This document shows, piece after piece, positions 20,901 through 29,144 of a stretch of DNA of 64,000 bases. The notes under the pieces were generated by a model. It ran no database searches. It was not told the origin of the DNA and saw only the letters and a list, made by a program, of their open reading frames with translations. The translations under genes and the position numbers were made by a program. The stretch is taken from the IMG/VR virus record IMGVR_UViG_3300028025_006304, positions 54,603 to 118,602 of that record. The stretch is one strand, 5' to 3'. How positions within the stretch are numbered: position 1 is the first letter of the stretch; each line of letters starts with the position of its first letter. Origin of the DNA: a virus.

Positions 20901-22766
20901 TTATAATGTTACTACTCTACCTTGAATGTCTGTGTTAGGATATTTTACTTCAAAAATCATAGGATCAATTGAAGGATAAACCACATTATTAATAGTTGCA
21001 CCTGGAATATCATATGCAAATTCAGAATAACCTAAATCTATTCCTGCTTTATTTGATATAGTTATATTTTTAACAGTTTGAACACCCTCAATCTCATCTA
21101 AAATAACATATAAATCTCTTAAGATAATAGGCTCATTAATCTGCCAATTTTTAATAGCAAAAAAATCTTGCATTGCTAATATACACCTTGTAAGTACTTC
21201 ATTTGAATTATAATTAGGAAGTACTATAATATCAAAATTAATTCCAATATTAATAATAAAGGCGTCTTTAATGCTAATTGAATCGTTTACCATTCTATAT
21301 TGAGAAAGATAAGTAGATAAATTTTGCTTAAGAGCAAGAGAAGCAGTTCTTAATTTACTATTAATATCAAATGATAAAACATATAAATCAAGCACCGAAG
21401 CAGCCGCCCCTGAAGCTACTGATTGGGCTTTAGTAGGTTCAATGTAAGCTTTAGCTATAACACCAAATTTAGCTGTCATCGATAATGCTCTTACTAAATA
21501 ATCATCTTGGGTTACGTTACGTAATTGAGTTGCAAAATTAGCTGAAGCATTCTGTCTAATCTCCTCAGTTGTGTCTCCATCTCCACCCCCATCAGCAGCT
21601 GTTAAATTGTTAACAGCTAAGGTTCCAAATATATAATTAGCGGTATTAGCCGTTAAATTATTGTTTAAGAATTGGGGAGTACCGCTTGTAATTGACGTAA
21701 TTGTATTAGCTGGTACATTGGCTGAAACTCCTCCTCCCGTTAAGTATCTAACGGTTAAAGTAGTATTTGAAGGAGCAATACCATAATTCCGGGTAAAAGT
21801 AAAATTAGAGGGAGAAAAAGCAGTTGTAAGCTTATCTATTTCAAAAGGTAAACCTAAACCAACGTTATCCGAGTTAGGTAAAATTTCCTCATCAGTATCT
21901 GTATAAGTACCAGCACCAAATTGTAATTGAAGGAGGGTATTATTTAAGAAACGAGATGTAAATCTTCTTTGTACTGCTCTAAGTTGTAAAAGATATGGTG
22001 TATCACCTTGATATTGTGATAGATTAGGATCGTTTACATTAGTATTTTTAATAGAGTCAAATACTGTATCTTGAGCTAAATAATCTACCTCATACCAAGT
22101 ATTACCATTAGAATCTACTATATCTAAAATACCTACAATATTTGGAGAAGATATTTCTACAGTTGAAAACTGTTGAGGAGTTCCAAATGAGAATGATGTA
22201 GTGTTAATAGTTGAAGAAATTGCCTTGCGAGTTTTCTTTATTAAATAATAATCTACTACAGCACCCCCACTTGAAACTTGATATACAGTTACTTCTGTAG
22301 GATCACCTGAAGATGAAACACTAAAATCAACTGGATCTTCTATAATGAAAGAAACATTATCAGGAGATGTAGAAGATACTACAGTGTTAGCTGGGATAAA
22401 TAAAGCATATGAAAAATCAGGCTCATAACTTCCACCAGTAAATATAGCTGGGACTTGTTGATAAAAATCTACATCAACTGTAGCAACCTGCGTTACATTT
22501 GGTTTGTAACCAAACATATAAGCTAGCTCATACAAATTATTAGTTTGACGGGCATATTGCAAGTATGTTTCTTGAATTTGATTGTCTAAATAGAAAGACA
22601 TAACATCACCTACATAAGATGCCATCTCCATAAACATCATACCGGGTGATGATGGAGAGAAGTCATTATAGGTTGTAGGAAAATAAGTACGAGCATAGTT
22701 AATTAAACTTGCTCTTAACTCGGTAAAATCCTTGTTTATATATTGTATGTTACGTCTTATGGCCAT
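20901..22766 (-). CDS. Baseplate wedge protein (T4 gp6 / gpJ family)
   Basis: 621 residues, close to T4 gp6 length. The N-terminal block includes DFTELRASLINYARTYFP, SPGMMFMEMASYVGDVMSFY and ARQTNNLYELAYMFGYKP, which are hallmarks of the Baseplate_J superfamily of large myoviruses. gp6 dimers form the ring holding baseplate wedges together and drive sheath contraction. The start overlaps the gp25-like stop, the same gene order as in many contractile-tail systems. Confidence 0.85.
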   Translation of the reverse strand: MAIRRNIQYINKDFTELRASLINYARTYFPTTYNDFSPSSPGMMFMEMASYVGDVMSFYLDNQIQETYLQYARQTNNLYELAYMFGYKPNVTQVATVDVDFYQQVPAIFTGGSYEPDFSYALFIPANTVVSSTSPDNVSFIIEDPVDFSVSSSGDPTEVTVYQVSSGGAVVDYYLIKKTRKAISSTINTTSFSFGTPQQFSTVEISSPNIVGILDIVDSNGNTWYEVDYLAQDTVFDSIKNTNVNDPNLSQYQGDTPYLLQLRAVQRRFTSRFLNNTLLQLQFGAGTYTDTDEEILPNSDNVGLGLPFEIDKLTTAFSPSNFTFTRNYGIAPSNTTLTVRYLTGGGVSANVPANTITSITSGTPQFLNNNLTANTANYIFGTLAVNNLTAADGGGDGDTTEEIRQNASANFATQLRNVTQDDYLVRALSMTAKFGVIAKAYIEPTKAQSVASGAAASVLDLYVLSFDINSKLRTASLALKQNLSTYLSQYRMVNDSISIKDAFIINIGINFDIIVLPNYNSNEVLTRCILAMQDFFAIKNWQINEPIILRDLYVILDEIEGVQTVKNITISNKAGIDLGYSEFAYDIPGATINNVVYPSIDPMIFEVKYPNTDIQGRVVTL

Positions 22767-23173
22767 TAGTTAAATGCTATTTGAATTTCATCTGATATAG
22801 CGGTATCTATAACATTGTAAGTTAAGGATACTGTTATAGTGTTAGTATCTGGGTCTTGGAATATATCTAAACTAGCTACTATCACATTAGGGAAGAAACG
22901 AGATAGTTGTGATTGAATATTTTCTTTAAGACCGTCTAAATTACCAGTAGTAATTTGTTCAAAAATAAAAGCTCTTAAACCTGAACCAAATGTAGGATTA
23001 AGATATCTTTCGGGTGGGTTGGTTAAGAAAAAATTTATAAGATTATTTCTTATAGCATCTTTTGTAGTATATGTAGAATAAAAAACACCTGGAGCATTAA
23101 AAGGGATAGCGACACCAACAGCCGTTCCTGGCTTAGTATCGATTGGGAATATTTTTTGTGCTCCGAATGCCAT
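22766..23173 (-). CDS. Baseplate wedge protein gp25-like
   Basis: 135 residues, the family's normal size. The central block (AIRNNLINFFLTNPPERYLNP then FGSGLRAFIFEQI) is the conserved core of the GPW/gp25 family (PF04965), the sheath initiator in contractile tails; note that the ERY/R segment is intact. It is the immediate upstream partner of the gp6-like gene. The lysozyme label sometimes attached to this family reflects annotation history, not activity. Confidence 0.85.
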   Translation of the reverse strand: MAFGAQKIFPIDTKPGTAVGVAIPFNAPGVFYSTYTTKDAIRNNLINFFLTNPPERYLNPTFGSGLRAFIFEQITTGNLDGLKENIQSQLSRFFPNVIVASLDIFQDPDTNTITVSLTYNVIDTAISDEIQIAFN

Positions 23174-23174
23174 T

Positions 23175-23582
23175 TTATTTCTTGCCCATTAAGCCCATAA
23201 TCATATCTAAACCAACATTACCTGAAGGTAAAGCGGATCCTTCACCTGATGTGTTCATCCCAGGAGCTACTTGTAGAGTTGTTTGGTTTATACCTGCTCC
23301 TCTAGCATCGGATGAATTAAATGAGAGAGTATCTTGCCCTCTTCGCATATCTCCCATAATACTTTCCATCATAGCTCTTTTTTCAGTTGCTGATGTAGTA
23401 CTTGGTTGAGCTGCTATTGGAGTGCTCGTAGTAGCTATCCCATATCCAATTCCTCCTACAGGAGCTTCCATTATTGGAGTCTTAGGAGCACGAACTGCTT
23501 CCAAAAGGATATCTTTTAATTCCTCTTGGATAGCTTCTCTAACTGCTTCTTTAATAAATGATTTTAATTCGCTCGGTTTCAT
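23175..23582 (-). CDS. Small tail-module protein with amphipathic N-terminal helix
   Basis: 135 residues. The N-terminus (SELKSFIKEAVREAIQEELK) is a strong charged helix; the rest is low-complexity Gly/Ser/Thr with a Met-rich end (GLDMIMGLMGKK). The helix resembles that opening the 120-residue protein at 2892-3254. It sits between the gp25-like gene and the 281-residue gene. The function is unknown; scaffold or tail-assembly chaperone are guesses. Confidence 0.6.
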   Translation of the reverse strand: MKPSELKSFIKEAVREAIQEELKDILLEAVRAPKTPIMEAPVGGIGYGIATTSTPIAAQPSTTSATEKRAMMESIMGDMRRGQDTLSFNSSDARGAGINQTTLQVAPGMNTSGEGSALPSGNVGLDMIMGLMGKK

Positions 23583-23588
23583 CTGTTA

Positions 23589-23596
23589 TAAATATT
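23589..23596 (-). promoter_or_regulatory. Late-type motif directly upstream of a start codon
   Basis: The coding strand reads AATATTTATAACAGATG: the motif ends about 4 nt before the ATG at 23582. If it is a promoter the mRNA would be almost leaderless. Confidence 0.4.
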
Positions 23597-23600
23597 GAAT

Positions 23601-24446
23601 TTAATAAGCTTTTAAATTGTCTCTGCTAATAATTAATTTAAGTTCATCAATTAATGTTTGATCGTTAGTTGTAAACGATAGGGGTGTCTCTATTAAAGGT
23701 ATACCTGATTGGTTAAATGCAACTGCTTTTCTACGAGTAACAGTAGAGCTGAAAGGTACTTCCTCTATTTTGAATATAAAACCTTGATAAGTTGAATCAT
23801 TTACAGATTGTTGATTATCTGTTATTATCTTTTGAAGATTATCACTTACAGGGTTTAGGGTTTGGTTGGGTTGCAAACACAGTGAAAGTGCCGCGTCTAA
23901 AGAATTTAAAATAGTTACTACATTTTTTACAAAAGATGATACTATATTTAAAGCGATTGCTAAAGTATCTAGATCTTGTTTTCTTTTAACTAATTTAGAT
24001 TCACCTAAAGAATTAAAAGTTAACTTATCTGATAAATCTCCTAAATCACTTAACAAAGCAGGAATTGCTCCTGGAAGACCAAAAGGTATTGCTTTGGCGG
24101 CAGTTGAGGTTGCTATTCGGCTTAAATTAATCCCTCTAATAGTAGCTAAAAGAGTATTAAAGGTTACATTAACTCCAGCATATGTTTTAGTAGTAGTATC
24201 TAAAAATAATCCAAACTTGTTTAAAAATCCTACTATATTATTTCGTTTATCTAAAATACTTTGTAGTAAAACAGGATCGGGGCAAGTACCGTCTGTAGGG
24301 ATTTGTTTTAGTAAATTTTCTAAGGGTACTTTAATTAAATTCTCGTTATCTGATGTTTTTTTAATCAGAAGTAAAGACAATTTTACTAACGCTGATTTGG
24401 GATCAAAGATACCATTTTGTATAGAAGTTATATCAATCCCAGCCAT
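23601..24446 (-). CDS. Tail/baseplate protein of unknown function
   Basis: 281 residues, mainly helical and Leu/Lys/Asn-rich in the first 200, with a beta C-terminus (FKIEEVPFSSTVTRRKAVAFNQ). It overlaps the hub gene by 1 nt. Its position between hub and gp25-like genes suggests a baseplate hub or tail-tube-associated protein. No family recognised. Confidence 0.6.
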   Translation of the reverse strand: MAGIDITSIQNGIFDPKSALVKLSLLLIKKTSDNENLIKVPLENLLKQIPTDGTCPDPVLLQSILDKRNNIVGFLNKFGLFLDTTTKTYAGVNVTFNTLLATIRGINLSRIATSTAAKAIPFGLPGAIPALLSDLGDLSDKLTFNSLGESKLVKRKQDLDTLAIALNIVSSFVKNVVTILNSLDAALSLCLQPNQTLNPVSDNLQKIITDNQQSVNDSTYQGFIFKIEEVPFSSTVTRRKAVAFNQSGIPLIETPLSFTTNDQTLIDELKLIISRDNLKAY

Positions 24447-25645
24447 TACAGAGTTTTGCTTATATTTGATTTAGTTGTAGTCTCTAATTGAACCTTTAAG
24501 GTTGTTAGATAAGTTATAAACTGAGCAGCTGCTGCTGTAACTGAAGGAAGTGGGGTATTTACCAAAGCGGAGCTTAAAAGAGATAATTGGTCTACTAATT
24601 GAGTTAAAAGAGTTATAGTAGTATCACCGTAAAGTAGTGGTTGTACCGCATTAACCCCACCTAATAACACACTATTAGATTGAATCACCGACTGTGGTGA
24701 ATCAACATTAAAGCCGTTTAAAGCATTGATATTTACAGTTTTAGTTGATGATAAAAGTAAATGATCTTCGGTAGTATTAAATACTAAACGACCTGAGTTT
24801 AGAATAAGCTGTTTACCAGAGTACTCATTAGGTTGAATTGGTGGATTAGAAGTATAACTAGAATAAGAGATACTAGCTGCTTCTAAAGGTATTTTTTGGG
24901 TACTAGTAAAATAAACAGAAGTATCATCATTATTAATATCTTCTACAGTAGGTATCCATCCTTCCTCTGTTTGGTTACCTTGCCCATTACGAATAATAGT
25001 AATAGGGTCACCGTTTGTACCTGTTGAAGACCATGTATTAGGAGTGTTTTTAACAGTAGATCCTAAACGGATTGAATTACCCCACCTACCCTCAAAAATT
25101 CTATCTCCCTCAAATGGTAAGAGTGGATGTATATTTCCTCTTTCAACAAATGTTCTCCCTAAAAATACTTCAGTAGATTGATCGGTTACTCTTCTTACAC
25201 TACCTAATTCTGTCTCAACATAATCTTTTTGTTGTGATGGAGGTAATATATTAGAGTTTTGAGGAAAAGCATTATGGTGGGGATGATTCCAAATACCCAC
25301 AACACTCATATAATAAGCTGTCTTAGATGAAGTAAATTCTCCTATATCAGTATTTGGGTAAGAAGAGATAAGAACTATCTCATTTATTAAAGGTAAACTT
25401 CTAGTAGAAGGATCATAGGGTTTAGCTGTAGGGTAAGATTGGTTTATAGATACGGGTTGGTCAACTAAAGTATATTCTATTGTACCTAAACCATTCCATT
25501 CACCAAGTTCTTTCCAACGTGGGTGGGTTTCATCTAGTACTATACTAACTACTCTACCAACATTTTGGACTGGGAAAGCTATAGAAAATCTTGATTTATC
25601 AAATAAAGCCCCTAAAACTCCACCTGATCTACTTGTTTTAGCCAT
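24446..25645 (-). CDS. Baseplate hub / tail spike protein (gp5/VgrG OB-fold-like)
   Basis: 399 residues. Residues about 25-130 contain VGRVVSIVLDE and NEIVLISSYP, the strand pattern of the OB fold in gp5/VgrG-type spikes. Residues about 285-335 (LILNSGRLVFNTTEDHLLLSSTKTV and similar, quoted as motifs only) resemble the repeated strands that follow it. No lysozyme domain is inserted, unlike T4 gp5. It ends with a helical Leu/Thr-rich tail. Likely part of the membrane-puncturing device. Confidence 0.65.
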   Translation of the reverse strand: MAKTSRSGGVLGALFDKSRFSIAFPVQNVGRVVSIVLDETHPRWKELGEWNGLGTIEYTLVDQPVSINQSYPTAKPYDPSTRSLPLINEIVLISSYPNTDIGEFTSSKTAYYMSVVGIWNHPHHNAFPQNSNILPPSQQKDYVETELGSVRRVTDQSTEVFLGRTFVERGNIHPLLPFEGDRIFEGRWGNSIRLGSTVKNTPNTWSSTGTNGDPITIIRNGQGNQTEEGWIPTVEDINNDDTSVYFTSTQKIPLEAASISYSSYTSNPPIQPNEYSGKQLILNSGRLVFNTTEDHLLLSSTKTVNINALNGFNVDSPQSVIQSNSVLLGGVNAVQPLLYGDTTITLLTQLVDQLSLLSSALVNTPLPSVTAAAAQFITYLTTLKVQLETTTKSNISKTL

Positions 25646-25980
25646 TACTCCTCAGTTTTAAACTTGCTTATCTCATCAAGTAGTTGTTGTTTTTCTTCAT
25701 CAGAGATACCTAACGCACTTTCTCCACCTTCACTATTCATAGCACGTTGAGCTAGGGCAGCCATTTTAATTAAGAGATCATCGTTTTTAACTCCTATTTC
25801 CATATATTCTTTAATTAATGGAACTAAAAGAGTAGCATCACCTATTTCTTCAATCATAGGTTTTAGCTCATTGATGAGGGCAGTTACCTGCTTATCTTTT
25901 TTCTGTTGGTTATTGTAAATCTCCTCTAGGACATTTCCAAAAGTTTTATTTTTGAATATTACTTTATCAAACTGGCTCAT
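25645..25980 (-). CDS. Small acidic helical tail-module protein
   Basis: 111 residues, highly helical and Glu/Lys-rich, acidic overall. It abuts the hub gene by sharing one base. It is the first gene of the structural run and starts right after a TATATTTATAAC motif. The function is unknown; gene position suggests tail assembly. Confidence 0.6.
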   Translation of the reverse strand: MSQFDKVIFKNKTFGNVLEEIYNNQQKKDKQVTALINELKPMIEEIGDATLLVPLIKEYMEIGVKNDDLLIKMAALAQRAMNSEGGESALGISDEEKQQLLDEISKFKTEE

Positions 25981-25985
25981 GGTTA

Positions 25986-25993
25986 TAAATATA
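25986..25993 (-). promoter_or_regulatory. Late-type motif heading the structural operon
   Basis: The coding strand reads AAATATATTTATAACCATG, with the motif ending a few bases before the start at 25980. It is one of about six similar motifs near structural-type genes. It lies in the 14-nt gap between the sigma-like gene and the first tail gene. Confidence 0.45.
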
Positions 25994-25994
25994 T

Positions 25995-26714
25995 TTATTT
26001 AAACTCTACATAACCGTGTTCTAGATAATATATATAGTTAGATCTGAATATATTGTATAATTGGTTTGCTATCTTAGTTATTTTTGGTGTTTTAGCGTCT
26101 ACCTGTTCACGAATATAAATGTATAGTGCTTTTTTATTAAAGACGTCTATACTGTCGCGCTTACGGAATAGTTCTAGGATAGCATCTGCAATTTGAGCAT
26201 CCTCATCTTTGGGAAATAACTCAAAAATATTATCAGTACAGTAAGTTGTAAACTCATCTATATAATATGAGAGTTTATCATCATGAGCATTACTTAATGT
26301 TTCTTCAATTTGATAAGAATATTTTTCATTCTCATCTAATCCTTCAACTGGTACCTTATCAATTCTTCGTTTATAGTTTCGCGTGTTTGATATAATTAAA
26401 TATCTTTTAGCAATTGTACCAAAATAAGAGTATGCTTTAGATCCTCTACTTTGATCATATAAGTGTATTTTAGAAAGAAGGAAAGTAATTACCTCGTGTT
26501 GAAGATCTTCAATGTTTTCTACCTCAGTATAGTAGAATTTAAAGGTATGGATAATATTTTCAGTAAGTTTAAAAAAAGCATAGTGAATATATCTGTGATA
26601 TATTTTTTCTTTTTCTAAAGGATTTGTTGATTTATTATACCTTACAATCGAATCTTCTGTTTCTTGAGTAAAGTATTGTATGCCTTTTTTCCTTTTTGGA
26701 GCTATTTCACTCAT
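25995..26714 (-). CDS. Sigma-70-like transcription factor (T4 gp55-like candidate)
   Basis: 239 residues. Residues about 67-107 (NIEDLQHEVITFLLSKIHLY, then DQSRGSKAYSYFGTIAKRYLI in the next segment) match sigma region 2, with the D-x-x-R-G...F/Y pattern used for core binding and -10 melting. The C-terminal half has a helical segment (residues 190-230) that may be a reduced HTH. It lies beside the structural operon, as a late sigma would. It is expected to direct host RNA polymerase to late promoters. No experiment supports this. Confidence 0.7.
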   Translation of the reverse strand: MSEIAPKRKKGIQYFTQETEDSIVRYNKSTNPLEKEKIYHRYIHYAFFKLTENIIHTFKFYYTEVENIEDLQHEVITFLLSKIHLYDQSRGSKAYSYFGTIAKRYLIISNTRNYKRRIDKVPVEGLDENEKYSYQIEETLSNAHDDKLSYYIDEFTTYCTDNIFELFPKDEDAQIADAILELFRKRDSIDVFNKKALYIYIREQVDAKTPKITKIANQLYNIFRSNYIYYLEHGYVEFK

Positions 26715-27004
26715 AGTTTAATATTGTATGGTCTTATCATTTCGTTTAACATTTTAAGCCTTTCAAAGAAAAAACCTACTTCATCATCGCTTTTAAAGGT
26801 GCCTTTAGCATCTACTTCATCAATTCTTTTAGTCATAAATTCTACTGTACTACCTAAACCATTAATGTAGTCTTGGTAGGATATAATAGCGTCTTGCCTC
26901 CGTTTTAGTTCATCCTCACTTTGTTCAACCTTACGTAAAAGGTTAAAGGTCGTGAATCCTAGGACCACGACCACAACCAAAAGTATAATAATTAAAATTA
27001 TCAT
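26711..27004 (-). CDS. Membrane-anchored coiled-coil protein
   Basis: 97 residues. Residues 1-22 are one hydrophobic transmembrane segment (ILIIILLVVVVVLGF), followed by a Lys/Glu-rich helix to residue 65. It overlaps both neighbours by 4 nt, between the HD hydrolase and sigma-like genes. The function is unknown. A signal-anchor with the bulk on one side of the inner membrane is all that can be said. Confidence 0.7.
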   Translation of the reverse strand: MIILIIILLVVVVVLGFTTFNLLRKVEQSEDELKRRQDAIISYQDYINGLGSTVEFMTKRIDEVDAKGTFKSDDEVGFFFERLKMLNEMIRPYNIKL

Positions 27005-27777
27005 ATACTGTCTAATAAATTTTTTAGTCCTTCACTTTTAACACCACTAAGTGCTTTTTGTTTAGCTGCGGCCGGAACAAACCTTCGGGTTTCTTTATTA
27101 GAGGTATCCTTAACAGATTTATTACCTTGTAGTTTAGGTAACCATTCACGCTCAAACTCAATACGAGCAGCCATCATATCAGCAAAGTGAAGTACAAATG
27201 GGAGACAAGTACGTGGTTTTTGCTCGGGCATATAAGTCATAAGATATTTTTTGTTTGCCTCATCATACAAACCATCGTGTGTTTGAATAGCTAACATCTC
27301 ATTGAACGTATACTGGATACCATGTGATTGGAGCATGAACAAACCACGGTCTGGAACTGAAGCAAATGCGAGTTTAGTGTTGAACATATAGTCTTCACCT
27401 AGCTTATCTTTACGCCATTGATCAGTTTGTGGAATGTAGGATTCGTGTTGATCGTCTCCCATCTTACCTAAATCGTGATTGATAGCAGCAAATACTAGTT
27501 CTTCAACAGTATATCCTGACACATCAGCATCTTCATCTGCCCATAGTTGGTGTTGTTTTAGAGAACAACGTACAACACGAATTACGTGTTCCACATAACC
27601 CCCAGGAAAAGCATTATGGTATTCTTTTTTATGAGCAGCAGGCATGAGCATAACGCGCTCAGCATACTGATCATAGAATTCAAGTAGTTTTTCTTTACGG
27701 GGTGAGGAAATATGTTCCTCAATAATACCCAAAAATACGTTCCAATTGTTTTGGATTTGTTCAGCAGTAAGATTCAT
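27001..27777 (-). CDS. HD-domain phosphohydrolase
   Basis: 258 residues. Metal-ligand motifs are in order: GGYVEHVIRV (His near 78), INHDLGK (HD near 115), QTHDG (His near 187) and HFADMMAARIE (Asp near 220). This is the HD superfamily pattern of nucleotide or cyclic-nucleotide phosphohydrolases. Such genes are common in large T4-like phages, presumably acting on nucleotides or signalling molecules. Substrate unknown. Confidence 0.8.
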   Translation of the reverse strand: MNLTAEQIQNNWNVFLGIIEEHISSPRKEKLLEFYDQYAERVMLMPAAHKKEYHNAFPGGYVEHVIRVVRCSLKQHQLWADEDADVSGYTVEELVFAAINHDLGKMGDDQHESYIPQTDQWRKDKLGEDYMFNTKLAFASVPDRGLFMLQSHGIQYTFNEMLAIQTHDGLYDEANKKYLMTYMPEQKPRTCLPFVLHFADMMAARIEFEREWLPKLQGNKSVKDTSNKETRRFVPAAAKQKALSGVKSEGLKNLLDSI

Positions 27778-27791
27778 AACTTTAATTTAAA

Positions 27792-27965
27792 TTAGTTTTG
27801 ACGTTGAACCATCATCTTAAGATCTTCAACTACTTCTTCTGCGCTAGCAATAAGTTGATGATATTGTTCTGTGGTTGTTGTGGGGCGTGTAATCATAACT
27901 TTCATGGTTGTTAATTTACCATTAAGTTTTTCTAATTTTTGCATCGCTAAGTCTGGATTTCTCAT
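27792..27965 (-). CDS. Small helical protein
   Basis: 57 residues from the ATG at 27965 (MRNPDLAMQKLEKLNGK). A longer frame begins at 28040 but its extra 25 residues overlap the upstream gene's end and look non-coding, so the internal Met is preferred. It is a two-helix, Lys/Glu/Gln-rich protein ending MMVQRQN. It is followed closely by the HD gene. Function unknown. Confidence 0.65.
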   Translation of the reverse strand: MRNPDLAMQKLEKLNGKLTTMKVMITRPTTTTEQYHQLIASAEEVVEDLKMMVQRQN

Positions 27966-28020
27966 AATAGAATATTTTTGTTGGGTTATAAGGTAATATA
28001 GATGTATGTGGGAATCAAGT

Positions 28021-28458
28021 TTACTTGATAAATTTCTCAACTATATCTTGGATTTGTTTTAAATGAGCACATTTCTCGTACTCTTCTTTTTGTTCAAAGA
28101 ATTTAATAGCTATAACTAAGGCAAATACTAAATCATCATCAGCAAAAGTTTTTATAGCATCTACATCTACTTTACACTTTAAGTTTAATTTAGAGGCGTA
28201 AAACCACACTCTTGAATAAGTAACTAAATCAGCTATATCATCTAAACCAGCTATCTCTTTAACTAACTGTTCAGGGAGATGGTGTTTAAGTTGGTGGTAG
28301 AAAGTCTTATTATTTAAGACAATTTTTTTAAGCATTCCTATCCAAAATATGGGAGTCTCTTGAATTAAAATCAGTTCATTAGCTGCCTTAGCTTTTTGTT
28401 CTAAGGGAGTATCAAATTCTGTTGAATTGAATAGATTAAATATTTTATTTATATCCAT
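28021..28458 (-). CDS. Helical phage protein with UVR-like C-terminal motif
   Basis: 145 residues from the Met at 28458 (MDINKIFNLF); the 9 extra upstream residues of the open frame are Tyr/Met-rich and untypical. The C-terminus EEYEKCAHLKQIQDIVEK resembles the UVR motif (E-Y-E-x-A-A-x-L-R) used for protein contacts in UvrB/UvrC. A similar tail closes the 104-residue gene at 51440-51754. Function unknown. Confidence 0.6.
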   Translation of the reverse strand: MDINKIFNLFNSTEFDTPLEQKAKAANELILIQETPIFWIGMLKKIVLNNKTFYHQLKHHLPEQLVKEIAGLDDIADLVTYSRVWFYASKLNLKCKVDVDAIKTFADDDLVFALVIAIKFFEQKEEYEKCAHLKQIQDIVEKFIK

Positions 28459-28495
28459 TTGCATATACATATATGCGTAGATCAAAAATTATTTG

Positions 28496-28567
28496 AGCCT
28501 TCTATAGGACTCGAACCTACAACCTGCTGATTACAAATCAGCTGCACTACCATTGTGCTAAGAAGGC
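28496..28567 (-). tRNA. tRNA-Thr (TGT)
   Basis: Full cloverleaf: acceptor GCCTTCT/AGAAGGC, D-arm TAGCACAATGGTAGTGC, anticodon arm GCTGA-TTTGTAA-TCAGC, T-arm with GGTTCGAGTCC. CCA is not encoded. Confidence 0.92.
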
Positions 28568-28624
28568 AATTAGTTGTTTTTCGAGTGGAAGGTACAACTT
28601 TAAACCTTTCGGCTAGACTCAGTA

Positions 28625-28774
28625 TTACTCGGCTACTACTGTAGTGTCGGTTACCACTGTAGTGTCAGTAGCTACTACGCTAGTATCAACGGCAGTACCT
28701 TCAACGGTAGATGCCTCGTTAGAACAAGCGACAGCGGCTGCAGCCAATGCGATCACGAAAAATGCATTTTTCAT
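28625..28774 (-). CDS. Small lipoprotein (49 residues) in the tRNA cluster
   Basis: The frame starts at 28774. An 11-residue hydrophobic signal ends in AAAVAC, a lipobox with Cys17. The mature part is about 32 residues of Ser/Thr/Val/Asp with the short repeat TDTTVV twice. It would be a lipid-anchored surface peptide in a Bacteroidota host. It has its own host-type promoter. Superinfection exclusion is one guess from size and location; nothing in sequence proves it. Confidence 0.8.
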   Translation of the reverse strand: MKNAFFVIALAAAAVACSNEASTVEGTAVDTSVVATDTTVVTDTTVVAE

Positions 28775-28805
28775 TTGTTTGTTGTTTTATTTATTATTGT
28801 TAATT

Positions 28806-28837
28806 AAATATACGAATAAAATCTGACATAGCCAAAT
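28806..28837 (-). promoter_or_regulatory. Host-type promoter for the lipoprotein gene
   Basis: TTTGG (-33), 20-nt spacer, TATATTTA (-7), with TTCG just before the -7 box. The spacing is exact, and the lipoprotein ATG follows about 32 nt downstream. Confidence 0.75.
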
Positions 28838-28846
28838 TTTATTTGT

Positions 28847-28919
28847 GGACCTTGAGGGGCTCGAACCCACGACCAATTGATTATGAGTCAACTGCTCTAA
28901 CCGACTGAGCTAAAGGTCC
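28847..28919 (-). tRNA. tRNA-Met/Ile2 (CAT)
   Basis: Acceptor GGACCTT/AAGGTCC, D-arm TAGCTCAGTCGGTTAGAGC, anticodon loop CTCATAA, T-arm GGGTTCGAGCCCC. Anticodon CAT could be elongator Met, or Ile(AUA) if C34 is modified to lysidine; the sequence does not decide. Confidence 0.9.
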
Positions 28920-28925
28920 GATTAG

Positions 28926-29012
28926 CGGAGGCTCAGGGATTCGAACCCCGGTTACGCTCTCACGTAAGCCTGTTTTCAAGACAGGTGCATTCAACCGCTC
29001 TGCCAAACCTCC
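28926..29012 (-). tRNA. tRNA-Ser (TGA)
   Basis: Class II tRNA of 87 nt: acceptor GGAGGTT/AGCCTCC, anticodon loop with TGA between CTGTC-type stem arms, long variable arm TTACGTGAGAGCGTAA, and a normal T-arm. Confidence 0.92.
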
Positions 29013-29015
29013 ATT

Positions 29016-29139
29016 GTAGCCAGGGCTGGATTTGAACCAGCAATACTCAGTATTTAAACTGCTGCACTGTATAATCAAATTAGAAAGTATTTCACGCAGT
29101 AACCTAATTTGATGCGTCTACCATTCCGCCACCTGACTA
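29016..29139 (-). tRNA. tRNA-Leu-like gene with an extra ~40-nt hairpin
   Basis: Acceptor TAGTCAG/CTGGCTA pairs 7/7 (one wobble), the D-arm GTGGCGGAATGGTAGACGC is Leu-like and the T-arm GCTGG-TTCAAAT-CCAGC is intact. The element is 124 nt. Between D- and T-arms lies a perfect 10-bp hairpin (29074-29083 with 29104-29113) that starts where the anticodon stem should. A second small hairpin CAGT-TTAAAT-ACTG follows. The anticodon is unresolved; an insertion in the anticodon loop could restore TAA. It may be a disrupted gene or one with an intron-like insert. Confidence 0.55.
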
Positions 29140-29144
29140 TATAA

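Noticed and set aside
28644-28826. Plus-strand frame over the small lipoprotein
   Set aside because: Antisense of the lipoprotein gene; composition is a reflection of the minus strand.
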